Below, piece after piece: positions 50,108-63,677 of a stretch of DNA of 64,000 bases; the stretch's first letter is position 1, and every line of letters starts with the position of its first letter. The notes under the pieces were generated by a model. The model ran no database searches. It had not been told where the DNA came from and saw only the letters and a program-made list of their open reading frames with translations. Origin of the DNA: Nautilus pompilius. Its lineage: Eukaryota > Mollusca > Cephalopoda > Nautilida > Nautilidae. Location: positions 188,501 to 252,500 of the forward strand of contig JACATO010001050.1 of assembly GCA_018389105.1 (NCBI GenBank), in the 5' to 3' direction. Made by a program: the position numbers and the translations under genes.

Positions 50108-51751
50108 CAGCGGTGTGCAAAAGTCTTGCATGAAAATAATTTTTCCTGTAAATTAGCTCGCATTTTGTCGAAAGCAGTTGTTATCAAATCTTGTTCATTA
50201 AAGTGTTTCTATATTACTGTTGTGCATCTATTCCAATTATATCAAGCATATTGTTTCATTGTAAGAAAAGTTATATTTTTTAGAAAATCATTATGCATCA
50301 AATCAATGTGAGCAAAAGTGTTGCATAAAATCTAGACAGCTATCTATCTAATCAATTCAGCTTCAATTCCAATTATGCAGAAAGTGATCAGATCTATCAA
50401 TAATGAGTAGAATATCCAAAATTCTTGATAACTTGTTCATAATGAAGAGGCATGCTGGCTACCAAACGCTGACAATTGTCGCTACTGAACTCCGACCAGG
50501 CTTCCTCGATTTTCCGTTTCAAATCGGTTTTATATTTTGGTTTTTTGGCACTAACGCTGAGTTTAATCGAGTGCCAAATGTTTTCGCTAGGATTGAGATC
50601 CGGGCTTTGAGCCGGCCAGTCGAGGAGGGGGGTTTGTAACTCTGCCATCAAGGCCTTGACACTCCTGGCTATGTGGATGGGGGCGTTGTCCTGCTGATAG
50701 ATGGCCGTCAGGGGCATGTGGTCACACATATATGGTTCGACAATGTCCGAGACGATCTTAGCATAGTCATGAGCATTCATCATCGACCCTCCACATGATG
50801 CAACAGACCAACACTGGACGATTGAAAACAGTCCTAAACCATGGCCGAATCTTCCCCTGCCTACAGAGTTGGTCGAGTGCAACTAGGATGGCATTTTTCG
50901 GACACTGATCGCCGAACGTACACCCGACCCACCGAGTGGACCCTCACAAATTTTCTTTCATTGGAAAACAACACTCAAGACCACTGGGCTATGGTTCAGT
51001 GGAGATGGTCGCGGGCCCATTGCAGTTGCTTTCGACGATTGTCCAGACTGATGAATGGCTTCTGTGCCAATCGACCGAACAGTCCCATGTGGATCAAACG
51101 CCATCTGATGGTGCACGAGGCCAACTGGATCCCATGGTGCCTTGACAAGGCAGTCCGGATGTCGTGGAAGTGCGGAATTGGTCCGAGTTCGACACTTGGG
51201 TGATCAGACGATCCTGTCGAGCCCTTGTTTTCCGCAGTCTTCCGGCTCTGCATTTCGAAATTAGGCTCCCATCGGCTTTCCAATGTTTCAGGGTGCAAGA
51301 TATCGTCGACTAATTGCAACCGATACGATTCGCAACGATCCACTGAGTTTCACCATCTTCTTTCATGCAAATTATTGTGGCCCACTGTTCGGGGATCAAA
51401 TATCGGGCTCTCGGCATCACTATATTGAACAAAAATTAATCAGAATAGTGGAAAATGACAGTTTTTCATATTTATATTCTACTATCCTAAACTATTATAG
51501 CACAAAATATATATTCTAATATATGTAGTTTATGCAACACTTTTGCAGATGCCGATTTCATGCAAATTATTTTATTAATATTTAAATTTTGACTGTGAAA
51601 TTACAAAATGGATCTTAGTGTTATTAATCGTTTAAAGACACTGATACCTTTCAATTAAAACAGAAAACATACAATAGTTACTAATTTCTACAAAATAAGA
51701 ACCCATTTTCTAAGTCTAGTCATTTTTATGCAAGACTTTTGCACACCGCTG
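50108..51751 (-). mobile_element. Tc1/mariner transposon with IR/DR-type ends
   Basis: A 1,644-bp element flanked by TA (50106-50107 and 51752-51753). Outer inverted repeats start CAGCGGTGTGCAAAAGTCTT on both sides. A second, related copy lies about 195 bases inward on each side: GTGAGCAAAAGTGTTGCATA near 50308, and its reverse complement near 51529-51548. That is the IR/DR arrangement of some Tc1-family elements. The interior holds one transposase reading on the minus strand, now broken. Confidence 0.92.
50397..51417 (-). pseudogene. Tc1-family (DD34E) transposase, inactivated
   Basis: The reading starts at an ATG at 51417 (MPRARYLIPEQWATIICMKE), a Tc1-type helix-turn-helix. A TAG stop interrupts it in the GC.QSTIS-like stretch near 51320. 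A long piece at 51343-50996 contains IRWRLIHMGLFGRLAQKPF, the bipartite DNA-binding domain end. The first catalytic motif, normally FSDE, reads FSNERKF near 50965, an Asp to Asn change, with a stop just before it. The last piece, 50882-50397, has QQDNAPIHIARSVKALMAEL and SPDLNPSENIWHSIK, with 34 residues between Asp and Glu. At least one frameshift lies near 50850. It would have bound the terminal repeats and excised or inserted the element. Confidence 0.88.
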
Positions 51752-54700
51752 TATGTTACAAATTCATTAATGGATTTTGAAGAAGTGTGTCATATATTAA
51801 AAGATGCATAGCTTTCAAAAGTGAAGTTGCTTTAAATAATCCACCATTAGATAATTCTACCAATATTTTTTTCCAGCATCAAGTTAATAAATTCCATATT
51901 TGGAGTTAATGCAAATAAAACTAAGGTGCATAACTCAGCATGCTCTGAACTCATCATGGTCATCTGAAATAAATAAATTTGCAAAAACAAAACTGATTAT
52001 TCAAACAGTTGTAAAATTCATTAAGCCTTTGGGAATCTGTAATGTAATTAAAAGGATTTTTGGTAAAATTTTCACATAGAATCCTTTATAAAAATCCCTA
52101 CATTTTTGTGGGCTGCTATTCATAGACATGTGATAATGAAGCATGAAGCATTTAGCCTTAATGAAAGAAGTCATTAATACAAATTTAAGGTACAAAAATC
52201 TTTACAGAAAACATAATTTTAAATTACATAAATAATTCATGACTCTTCTATAAATAAGCTCTTTTCTCTTTAATTTTAAGGAAACTTTGAATAGCTTTCT
52301 GCCCTAACTAATCAGATTTAGATAAACAATGAAAAAAGAGCAGATTCAAAAACATTTACATTCAGAATCCCAAATTGCGGTTAAATTTGCTACATTTCTA
52401 TGTGAATTAAAATTATACCATGGTTAGTAACTATAGCTGTGATTCAATACCAATGGCTACCCCACTGAGGTGGAGAAATCCCAAATTTGTTAAATGCTAT
52501 ACTGTCAGTATGAGAAATATAGAAAAAAAAATTCTAGCAAATATTATATAAACAAAACCTGGATATAATTTGTACAAAATTTTGTTTCTACATCACTGAC
52601 TAGAAATTATTTATACTAAATTAAATAACGCATCTTGAAAGACAAGAGATTTATAATGAAGCTAACATGTACATTTATAGAAAATAGTAAAACAAAACAA
52701 AAAAAAAAAACAACTTTTTCATCAATTTTGGACTTGATATTGTATAATCTGTCTTCTCTTTCAGTATAAATTTTAATTATATTGGAGAATTAGAGTATTC
52801 ATTCATCACAACAATAATAACAACTTTTAAAAAAAAAATACTTAAAGAGTAAATACTTTTATTTTATATATATCATGGCTACAACAGGCATTTTAATTCA
52901 ATATGGACATCACTTATTTATCAAGAAAACAATGTTTGAGTTACTATTCATATCCGTTTCTAAATAAGTCTTGTAAAAGGTTTTTAAAACTGAAAACAAG
53001 TTTCTTTATCAGTTCTTACAGCCAGCATCAAATCTGTTTTAAATGCTCAACTAAAATATTGAAAGTTCAGAAATATTTCAATAATTATCAGATAGGAATA
53101 TGACATGGCAATTAGAAAAAATCAGCATGTGATGATAATACAAGCAAAAATTTCCTTTTCTAAAAGTGGTGTTTGGAGATATTATAGGATACCTGAAATG
53201 TAATCAACACTTTGCTACCCATGCTTGTTGACATTCTGATAATTTGGCATGAGAGCAGATAGTACACAGTGGAATGCTGCAAACTGATATGTATGCAAGT
53301 TACAATGTCATTGTTACAGAATCATCTAGTAGTACGTACTGTAAGTCAATTTTATCCTCATTCTTTGCACTTTATTTTTGTGTTACAGTAAACAACCTGC
53401 TATTCAACCTCCAGATAACTGACTTGACTTTTCCAATATAAGCTAAGATCAGTTGATTTTCAGTTATCTAACCTTTGTAATTCATGAGTGGATCACCAGG
53501 GAAGCTGTATCTGCTGTTTGTGCATGCTCCAATTGCTTCTTATCAGATGGTTAGCATCCTTTCACAAGCAAGATGTGTATCAATTGTATTCTCTTGATGG
53601 TGATTTTTATCAGTGATAATAATTGTAGTTCTTGCAACATGTGTCATCTAATGATACTAATACTAGCTTGGCAAACAGAGCAATTACTACTTTTACACTG
53701 TCTAGCTTAATAGAGGATGCCAATGATGCTAAATCGTATACACTAACAAGATTATATGTATTCATTTGATTAAGGTGAATGATATCTAATCAAAATCTGT
53801 GGAATTATCAGCCTATGAGCAGGTCATAATTTAGTGTACAGGCAGGATGGATATCTGTATAGCTTCTATGAACAAGTGTATGTTGACAAAGTTTTAGATT
53901 TTAAATTTCGGAAGACAACCATAAAAACATGCATCATCTCAAAAATTCTTATGGGATGGGAACACTATACAATCAATTTAATAAGTTATGGTTTAGTTGC
54001 ATTCATTATAGCAAAGACTCTTACACATGTTCAAGCTGTTCAAAAACCCTTTGTGAATTCAAGGAGCCGATATAGATACAAAGTTCCATTGCGGAAAAAT
54101 GAGTATTTAATCTGTTCTTGAAAACAGATGCCACCTGCTTATACTATCTGATATGGTAGATTATATGGTTTCTAGAATAACACTTTTTAATATCTAATTT
54201 TTAACAATGCTCTAAAATTTTAAACATACCAACTAGTTGAATACGACGTGCTCCTAATTGAAGATCCAGCTAATCTGCATTAATGCTGACATGGTAAGAC
54301 TTAAAGGATTTAGGCAGATACATAAATTTTGAAAAATAATAAAGCCAGCCAATGAACAATTGTTTTACAATGGTTTGATGAAGCAGAGCTAGAACCTATC
54401 TTGAGAAAGCATTGTGAAAATCATACCTGTAGTTTGAATATGCTCCTAAAACATTTAAAAGCAATATTCCAACTAAGATGATTTTTTAAAAAAAAATAAT
54501 CTTCATTAAATGTAATTATCTTTAATTATATATATTTAAAAATACAGCAAGGTATTCTTTCTGTACTTAAATGGTCCTTTTTTAGACCACACAGATAAAG
54601 AAAATAATTCAGTTCAAAAGTCATTATCAATGAACAGGTGAATATTGTACCTCAGAAAATTTTTTGCCTTAGTTATTCTGTGTAGCGCAAGTTGTTCCCC

Positions 54701-56010
54701 CACATTTTCCCCAGCCAGTGAAAATCACCAACATAGTCTAGTTTGAAAGAACTTTTTCAAAAAGCTGAGATTTTTCCTCAGTTTTCCCATGATTGAAAGC
54801 ACCTGATGAAAATATTGAGAAAGCTTTTGAAGCCTATCTCCAGTCATAATTTGAGAAACTGCAGGAACTGAAAAAAGTAAATATTATGAAGACCTTAAAA
54901 AAAAATTCTACCTGAGCATAGGAGTGGTACTCATGACCATGTGTATTCCAATAAAAAGGCTTATCTCAACCACCAAAATTGATGACCATTTCAGATCCAG
55001 TTTAATAGCTATATATTTTTTCACATAACCATGGTTTCTTCAACGATATCAGTAATCAGATCATCTGGGGGAAAGAAGAAATCCCATAAATCATTTTCTT
55101 CATGTCTCCTATTCAGGTTCAATCTACACTGAACTATGCACCATTCTGACAACTTAGCTACCTTAAGGAAAATAATGTATTCTTTCAGTTTAAATATTCA
55201 AATAAAATAAATTGACCATTAAAATGATAAGAATAAATGATTGTCTCATTGTTTTCTATTGGTTGGAAAATCTGACCATGCCAAATATTCAACAATCAGG
55301 TTAAATCTTCCATGATGTTATGGTACATCTCTGTGACTGCCAAGTTATAGTGCACCATTGAGTCAGTACTTGATAATGATTTAAATAAGGATAGCAACCA
55401 TTAGCCTAGAAGTTTAAACTCTTAACTATAAAATCAACAAGTGATCAGTTCTTGTGAACACTATTTTGATAATATTTTAAATAGCATTAAAAACTAGTTA
55501 TGATTTTAAGTTTGATTATTAGTTCATAATCAATAATTATCATTGGTTTTAAAAGGAATTCAAAAAGATTTATGTGAAATAAATGAAAGAGATGTAGTCT
55601 TTAAATTATTAATCTAATATCAGAAAAATCACTGTTGGCTATAACACTGGATTGCTAGAGCCCCTCCATATAGCAACAGCCAACAATTGTTTCTGGTTAT
55701 ATTCTGATTTTCAAATTTGTTTTTTTATTTATAGAAGGAGACTGTTGCTATGACAAATTGCTGTCAATTAAGAAAAAATAATCAAGTGCTTGGTCATAAA
55801 GTTTTTCCAGCCAATCATTGGTAAATCAGATTATATAAACACCACATATTTCAAAGTTATTCAAACTATGAATATGGTTACTAACAAAATTTTACAAAGT
55901 TTGATACTTATGAACCTCCACAGATAATGTCTAAAACAGTAGACATGAGAAGCTTCAAACAATTTCCAGATTAATACTCTAATTTATCCTTCATGTATCT
56001 CCATGCATAT

Positions 56011-56069
56011 AAGAGAGATGGAGAGAGAGAGAGATGAGAGAGAGATGTGAGAGAGAGAGAGAGAGAGAT
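56011..56069. repeat. (GA)n microsatellite, interrupted
   Basis: GA repeats interrupted by ATG and GTGA over about 60 bases. Confidence 0.95.
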
Positions 56070-57399
56070 TAGTTAGTTTGGTTGATTTAAACTGGCTTAA
56101 ATGCTTTTGTTAATCTTTTATTACTACAGCTTTCAGGTATGTTAAACACAAACCTGGTTTCGATTTAAATCTGTTTAATATATCACTTGATATTTAGACA
56201 GAATCAAATCCAAAATAGCTATAAATAACTAAATAGATGAAGTCTGCTACAAAAAAGTGATTTATATATATACACATTTAAAGTGAACATTTTTCTAAGA
56301 TTCATGGAAAACTTCATTGCAACAAAAAGCAGATGACCCACAGAAAACAGTAGTGAAGAATGACAGGTACAAAATAGATAGCCAGTTGTAGGCCTGGCAG
56401 CCCATTTATTATAACATTTTGACAGGAGACTGTAATAAAACCCTATAGCCTCAAGGTGCTAAAACACAAGTACTTCCTTTGCACTTTAACTACACTTAAA
56501 GATATAGACCAGTTTTATAATTCATGTATTTTATTTACACACTTACCTGGTTAACACTTACCAGGTAACACCCCCCCCACAAGTGATTGTGGTTACATGG
56601 AACAAATGAGTAAAAAAGATAGAAATTTTCTTACAAAGTCAAACAAAGTTTAATGTAATCTCTAAAAACTAAGTTTCTGTGACAAAATCTTGAATGTGTT
56701 TAATTTGTCCTTGAAGTTTTTGTCGATGCGATGCTGTGCCATATGTAAGAAAAATAAGCATATGCAAAATATTTACTACCAAGCATGTTGATGTATATGT
56801 TAACCTAAAGAACAAGAAATTGCTTTGTTATCAGTGTAGTGTCCACACCGGAATGTTTATTTTTACATACTTTGTGTCGATCTTTGTGTGTTTTGCCATC
56901 ATTCTTAAACTTTTTTCTACCACTGTATTTAGAACTTGTGCAAACACAGATTCTCCATAGTTTGATCTTGCTACCTTTTAAACTGCCAGATGTATGCTGT
57001 AGTCACAAGTTTAAACCAATTTGCAGATTACAGGAATTCTACATAAAATGTAATTTCTATTTAATTAACATTTATTTTTTTTTCTGTAGTAAAAACAAGT
57101 GACACATTTACATTCTTAGAAAAGAGAATTCTCCGACTTTCCAGTCAAATTTGACTGATTTCAGGAAAATGTAATTGCTCAAATTTCTGGATATAAAAGG
57201 CTTACATACTGACCATGACTGATTTTCTTAAAACTTCAGCAATCAACTTAAAATGCTGTATCATGCATTTTAGTTATTTGAAATATAATAAATAATCCTT
57301 GCTCAATATTATGTACATGCACACATTATGCACAAATCACCTTCATGAAAAATCATTTACTTTCTTCCACATTCTCATCATCATTGTCTAAGTTTTTCC

Positions 57400-59330
57400 C
57401 AAGATCAGGAACCTTATGACCCTGGAATTCCTAGTTCCTGATCCAGAGTGCAGCCAGTTCTTTAGTGATGGAACAGGATCAAAGTCTTTGAATTCTTATC
57501 CATCACAGCATTAATGTAAAGATTTGACACGTGTTGGTCCTTACTACTGTTTTGGTGTTCTACATGCCTTAAATGGAATTTAAGATTCAGAAAAGGCTTT
57601 ATTCTGTTTTATTTGATGCAGACTTTTACAGTTACAGATTGATAAGAAAGAAGTAAATTACAGTTGCAATGAAGCACCAGAATTGTTTGCTTATTTTAAA
57701 TCAATCCAAAGTGAGAAAAATTTCACCAAATATTTTTGTATGAAATTACAGTGAAAAATTGTAGTTTTGAAAGTACCTGAAAACTCTTTCACTCTCTGCT
57801 GTAGATGGGTGCATGGTAAACATCAGCTTGAGTAGGACCCAATACGTTCTGCATTCTAGGTGGGCTTTTTACAAGTCCAGGTATATCATAAGAGGATTAG
57901 GCCTTAGTCTTCAATAAAGTGCTGCATAATGAATTAGGCTGGATTATGAGCAATGTCATTCTCATATTAAGTTCTTTTGATAGCATCTGATAGTTCTACA
58001 AGAAGAAAATCCTTGGACTGAAAAATTTGGAAGCAGTTGTAACAATAGACAAAACAGTCTCTTATAAGTGCAAATATTTGACAAATCTTGTAGTTTTCAG
58101 TTCTTTCTACAATTGAGCTGCTTTTCTTTTCTATTGATTGCCATCATCTCTTGATTTTTCCATTCTTCCAGGTGAGAAATTGTAGCATACAAGTTGTTGA
58201 AAACAGCTTTCAATTATCTGTTTTCTAGATACCCATTGAATGGCTTTAATGACTCCATACTTAAGCAAATCTGTTTCCAGAACATCTGAAACATTTCAAA
58301 GTTTTTGTAGCTTTTCATGAAACTAGTGGTAAAACCAAAAGATATCTTTGATCGTGTTTTAAATATCTGACAAACAAGCGCAGTTCTTGACAGCATCTAG
58401 CAATCCTAATTCAAGTTGGTGTTACACAGTGGAATAGCACAACAGATGAGAAGTCACTTATCATAAGGCTTGCTATCCCCAATTTTTTTTCCATCATTAA
58501 TGCTAACAAATCAAAATTTGTACATACAAAATAAGACCAGTCTGTTGATTTTAGCTGGTCAGAATACAACAGCAATTTGTTTTTTTTAATCCATTCATCA
58601 CTGCTTCACTTGATATAAATTTTCTCACCAGATAGCTAAAACTGTTTACAGACTTCACCAGCACCACATACTGTTGTTCTGTAATAGATGTCTATAGATC
58701 AGTCATCATCAAAAACTGTAATAAATCTTAGTCCTGACATAAGTAAAACCCTGAATGCAGAACTTACACCATGGGAAAACCTTACAACCATTGGCATTGA
58801 TGGAATTTTCACTAATATCAATCCTGTTTTTGTGATGTTTCACACAATTTCAGTCTGAAAACAGTTTCATTTTTTCACTATAATATAAGCAATGGTTAAA
58901 AAACATTTTGACTGTCTGTGGTGTTTTTGTCATGGCACTATGCAATGATCTTGCAAGTGATGATGCTGCAATCCCATTCCTCTTCTACCACAGAATGTCT
59001 ATGTAGCATCAATTTTTTTGTGACTTTTCAATACAATGATTCTGAATGTATTCATTCTTATAAATGGCAACTTCTTTGTCAGATAGAGAAGGAAATTCTG
59101 GACAAATAGAATGAAACATGTCCACTGACCAAGTCATCTCCTTCATAGTAAACCCAAATAAAATGATCTTGCACATTTGTTTTTGTCATATTCTTTATCA
59201 TTAAATTTCTTTCCAATTTTTCACTCTGATTCTCAGTCAATCTTCTGTTATTTTTAAACAATAATTTATCCATGATCACTATTTGAAAGCTCTGGAAGTG
59301 TTGAAACATTTCACACAGTGAACATGTGCT
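57400..59330 (-). pseudogene. hAT-like (zinc-finger/KIAA1586-type) transposase relic
   Basis: Minus-strand pieces: KNMTKTNVQDHFIWVYYEGD near 59190, LLYSDQLKSTDWSYFVCTNF near 58570, VVLFHCVTPT near 58445 (resembling the HC.NHRLEL motif of hAT proteins), LLDAVKNCACLSDI near 58395, VIKAIQWVSRKQ near 58245 and QSKDFLLVELSDAIKRT near 58010. The order fits a hAT-type protein. Frameshifts and stops occur throughout. It may be the same family as the relic at 34880-36570, but opposite in orientation. Confidence 0.5.
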
Positions 59331-60394
59331 CAACAGAAGCCAAACACAGAGTAAACAACAAATCTGATTGGCTAAAATTTATAAAGGTATTCAATCACAG
59401 CTCTGTTTTCATGTATTTTTGGAAAGATTTTAGTAGTCTTTCGTTTCCAAGCAGCTCTAAAAGTTTAAGAAATCATCATCGTTGCCTACAGCTAGGATTG
59501 CCAACTTTAAAAAAAAACCCAGCCTTCATCTGAGATCAGAAGGAAAGTGGCAAAAGCAAGGGAGAGTAGAGACAAAAATTCAAATATTTCAGTGTTTAGA
59601 TATGTTTCCCATTTAAAACTAATAGACAAATTATCAGTCTGACAATCTATTTTTGATAGTCTGTCTTATAGTAGTGTAAAGCTTCATCAATAGCAATCTT
59701 TACTTATAAGAAGAAAACCTAGAGAAGGTCACAGCCTGATGAAAAACATCAATTTTTTTTAATTAACAATTCTATTGACAACATTTTGAATGAGTTTCAC
59801 CAGGTTGAATGGTAGAATAATAGCCAATGAAAACCCAAATAGCCAAAACAGGTTCCATAAGTAACATAGTATACTATGTAGAATAGTAAAAGTATGAATG
59901 ATGCTTGGTAGGAATAAATGTTTTTATTTAAGAAAAACATTAGACATGCTGGTTCAGAGAATGTACAAACAAAGGTTTAAACTTGTAACAAAAACAAACA
60001 TGTATAAAGAAATTGCATGTACACACACAGACTACCATTAAAAATATCAAGTTATTGCCATATGTATGTTTGGTATAAACAGACAACTGGACAGTAACTA
60101 TAAGTGGCAAACAAAAAAGATAACAAAATTATAGTAACTATACTTGAAAAACAGATGAAAAAGACATTTATCTATCAATTGTTATTGTCTCCACATGGCA
60201 GAGAATGGACTAAGAAGAATGATGCAACCAGTATGGCCAACTACAAATACAAAGGAAAAGTCCACTTGAACTGAAGGATGGAGGCAAAAGAATGGAAAAC
60301 ACTTTCTTATCTATTTTTTACAGAGAAAAAAGAAATATTTTCAGTGTTTGGGACCAAATAGCAACATTTGAAAGTTAGTTAGGGTTTATATAAA

Positions 60395-60418
60395 TAGAGA
60401 GAGAGAGAGAGAGAGAGA
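60395..60418. repeat. (GA)n microsatellite
   Basis: About twelve pure GA units. Confidence 0.95.
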
Positions 60419-61426
60419 AATTATTCTCACGTGAGTTGTGTGTGAAAGTCTGGTACTTGGTACTAGCAATCTTATCAGTTAACACAGCTTGGAATTCATA
60501 TTTTATTCAAAAGTTCAGGCTTTTCCTTCATAAATGAAGGAATGTTTATCTCAAGAAATCTTGCCTGAAAAAGAATAAACTTATGTTAAATAATAACGTG
60601 AATGTATTATTTTATATTCCAATTAATGTAGCAGAGATATTGCCCAGCAGTGGCCTTTCTCAAACTATAAAAGTCAATCACATTAGTGGAAAAATTATTT
60701 TAAACATGAAAAACAATAATCACTATTGCCAATCAAGGAAAAAAAAGCATCTTGCTCAATGGACAACGGTTAATGGAAAATATGTCGCTCAATGAAAAAA
60801 GAATTGGTTGTCCCAGGCTACAGGGCAAAAGATATTTCTGTCACTGGATTTTATTCTGACTTATAATATCAGGTTGAGAATGGAAAAGATAGCAGATTAG
60901 ACAATAGTTAGATAGGTTCAAAGAACAATATAATAACCTCTCACAAATTACAGAAGAGATGGTGTTAAATTTATTGAGAAACAAAGACATGGGTAGATTA
61001 CAACCATAACAACAATACAACATGAAGTGTAGTATAGATACGTAGCATAAGAGATACAGATATTATGTATAGTTACAGCCATGTTCATCTTTTAATGATG
61101 CACATAACACAAATAAAAATTCAGTTTCCAGCAATTAACATTTACTGTATAAAGTCAAAATCGATAGCCACAAAAAAAAAAAAAAAATAAAAATACTGCA
61201 TTATCAGTTTTATAGAAGTGGACAAACAATAGTAGTTTCAATTTGTAAATAAATATACTTTCTCTATTTATTTCAGATGTATTAACTGTTAAAAGATAGC
61301 TCAACAAAAATCCAATAAATTATCATGCCTAATCTTATATTTAACTAATTATTAAATCACTTATTTTACATGTAAACATGGTACTTACATCATAATGAAT
61401 TCAGTTCAAAGAATGAATCAGCCGTC

Positions 61427-63570
61427 TCATCTGGAAAATTGTCTGTTTTGCATAAATTCATGGTGGATAATTAAAGAAAAACTACATCTGTTTACACTAT
61501 GTACAAGTTGTGTACATGACAGCTGTTGTTTATATTCCTGAATCTTGGCTTCAAGCTTCTGATCAGTTTTGCACAGCTCTGTTTTTTTTTTAGCCATTCT
61601 TCGAAGACTATTGAACTTTGCAAAAAATGTCAAGTTTCCTCCCCCCTCATTTTCAGCAAATTCCTTGATGCCAATTTGAAGTGAAACTTCTTCCTTAGCT
61701 ATTCTTTTCCTCCTCTTTCTTCTGCTAAGTACTCTATGTATGTTGACTTTGCACTCCTTACAGATAACATCATTTGGATTGCAATTGAAACATTTGCAAT
61801 TCCCCACGGTGATGTCATGTGAATTTTAATCAAATGCTGGGAAACTAAAGAATTTTCTCGTTGGTTTTGTTTTTAAAGAGATCCGATCATGAGACAGAAG
61901 CAAAACCATTTCCCCGACTCTCCATGCTATTGGTTGACTTTTGGCCATCATCTTTGACAATGAGTTCTTCAAATTGACCATTCAATGCACCATGGATGGT
62001 CACTGAAGTTGTTGCCATTTTTTTTTTCATCTTAAATGTTTTCCTTTTTATGCAAGCCATATTCTTTGCAGCTGCACAGACAACTATTAACTTCTTAATC
62101 AACTTTTGGTTCAGTTATCAAGGCTTCCTGGCAGAAACTATAACTCCAAGCAGCCTTTCCACTTACTTTTTCTACTCTTAAATTTCGAATTAATTAGAAA
62201 TTTCTTCACAAAAAATCCCATAAGCATCCTTTTGCTTGTCAGTGTCAGTCAAGTCCAATTTTACAAGAATATTCCCAAGGTTGTTTTTATCATTTTCAAC
62301 AAGTCTGAGCCACAAATGGAGTGATGGACTTATTATAAAGCTTCAGAATAAGTTAAAATTCTTTTGTTACTGAGAGAATGAAATTCAGTTTCACTTTAAT
62401 CAAAGGGTCTTGACAACGTCAAATGTTGTCGTCCCTGGATTTTTCAGTTTTTTTCTCCTTCACAGCTCGCAAAGCTTCCTAATATCTGGCAAAATTTTAA
62501 TCATCCTTTCACTGCCACACATTTACAAATCTATGAGGGGTAAATTTCAAAAGAAATGTCAGTACCTGTCAGGCATATAGCATTCTCTTTGTGCTGAAGT
62601 GTCTTTCAGTATTTGGCATGAAAATGCAATGAACTACATGGAATCCACATAAGCCAATTTTTTCCTGTTTTATGTTCTCTTTTAAATTGGATATGATCAA
62701 ATGCTTTCCAGGTAATATTTGGCCCATCAATGCTGAGCTGTAACAGATCTTCATTTCTATGCTGGCCAAATAGCATCTTCAGCACATGTAACGACAACAG
62801 CACAGTAGTATGTCCCATGAAAATAAAAACCAAGCATTCTGTTACCAAATCAACTCCATTTTAATGCAAACAAACATCCATCTGTTGCTGCTGCAGTTTC
62901 GTTTAGTAATTTATCAAACAAAAGAACATAAGTCATCTTTTACCTTATCTGAAAGCTTTTCCTGAAAATAAAACTAAACTATAAGTTTGTTATCCTGTTT
63001 CAATCTTTGCACACTGAAAATTGTCTGCAATTTTGCTATCTGAAAACATTAAACAAAATAACGAAAAGGTTAGCTTAAAAGATTTGAAAGAACTGTTGCT
63101 GTCAACTACCTTTAGAATCCACACAATTTCAGATAACAGCCTAGTGTCACTGTTGACAAAGTTAATTTTAGTAGCACTTGTAAATGCTGATGCTATAACT
63201 AGGTTGCCTTTAGATCCATTATTAATACCTGTAACTGCAGGTGGTGGTGCTGACACTTCTTTAAATTGAGATGACTTACAAAAAAATAAATGAACAGTCA
63301 ACATAGATTTCACTTTAGCATTTTTTTAATGGTTCCAGTAACCAAACATGCTTCCGGTTCTGACTTTCACAGTTTCAATTTTTATGTTAAAATATTGTAA
63401 ACTTTTGCTGCAAAGTTCGCACCTAAATAAAGTAGTCTCCCAGACAGCATTCCACCCAAGCATAAAAATCTTTAAATTTATCATCCTGAAGCCAAACTTT
63501 AGCATTTGCTTCTGCCAGCACAGCAGCCATTTTATTGTATACTTTTTTGTTTTTGGCCATCCATTTAGTT
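61427..63570 (-). pseudogene. hAT-like transposase relic with Cys-rich, coiled-coil C-terminus
   Basis: Minus-strand pieces in order: MAKNKKVYNKMAAVLAEANA and VWLQDDKFKDFYAWVECCLG near 63560-63440 (an N-terminal zinc-finger region), SEIVWILKVVDSNSSFKSFK and MFSDSKIADNFQCAK (62990-63313). Then LQLSIDGPNITWKAFDHIQF, KTGKNWLMWI and SLHFHAKY (62606-62848), corresponding to the MDGPN and GSCGLH..HNA region of a transposase family widespread in animals. The last open frame (61427-61807) starts MGNCKCFNCNPNDVICKECK and has a basic KRRKRIAKE stretch and a coiled coil. Several stops and frameshifts make it inactive. Confidence 0.55.
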
Positions 63571-63659
63571 GTGTTGTACTGATTGGTCAAATTCACAAAT
63601 TCAGGGTAATTAACTTGAATTCAACTTTTAGTAAAATTTCCCTAACCAAAATAAATTTT

Positions 63660-63677
63660 GTGTGCGTGTGTGTGTGA
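63660..63677. repeat. (GT)n microsatellite
   Basis: GT units interrupted by one GC, after the hAT-like relic. Confidence 0.9.

Noticed and set aside
53834..54121. 95-codon plus-strand open frame
   Set aside because: No domain, low-complexity neighbourhood and AT-rich codons; probably chance.
54240..55160. Short peptide-like fragments such as WFDEAELEPILRKHC, possible further transposon relic
   Set aside because: The fragments could not be placed in any family and have no recognisable ends.
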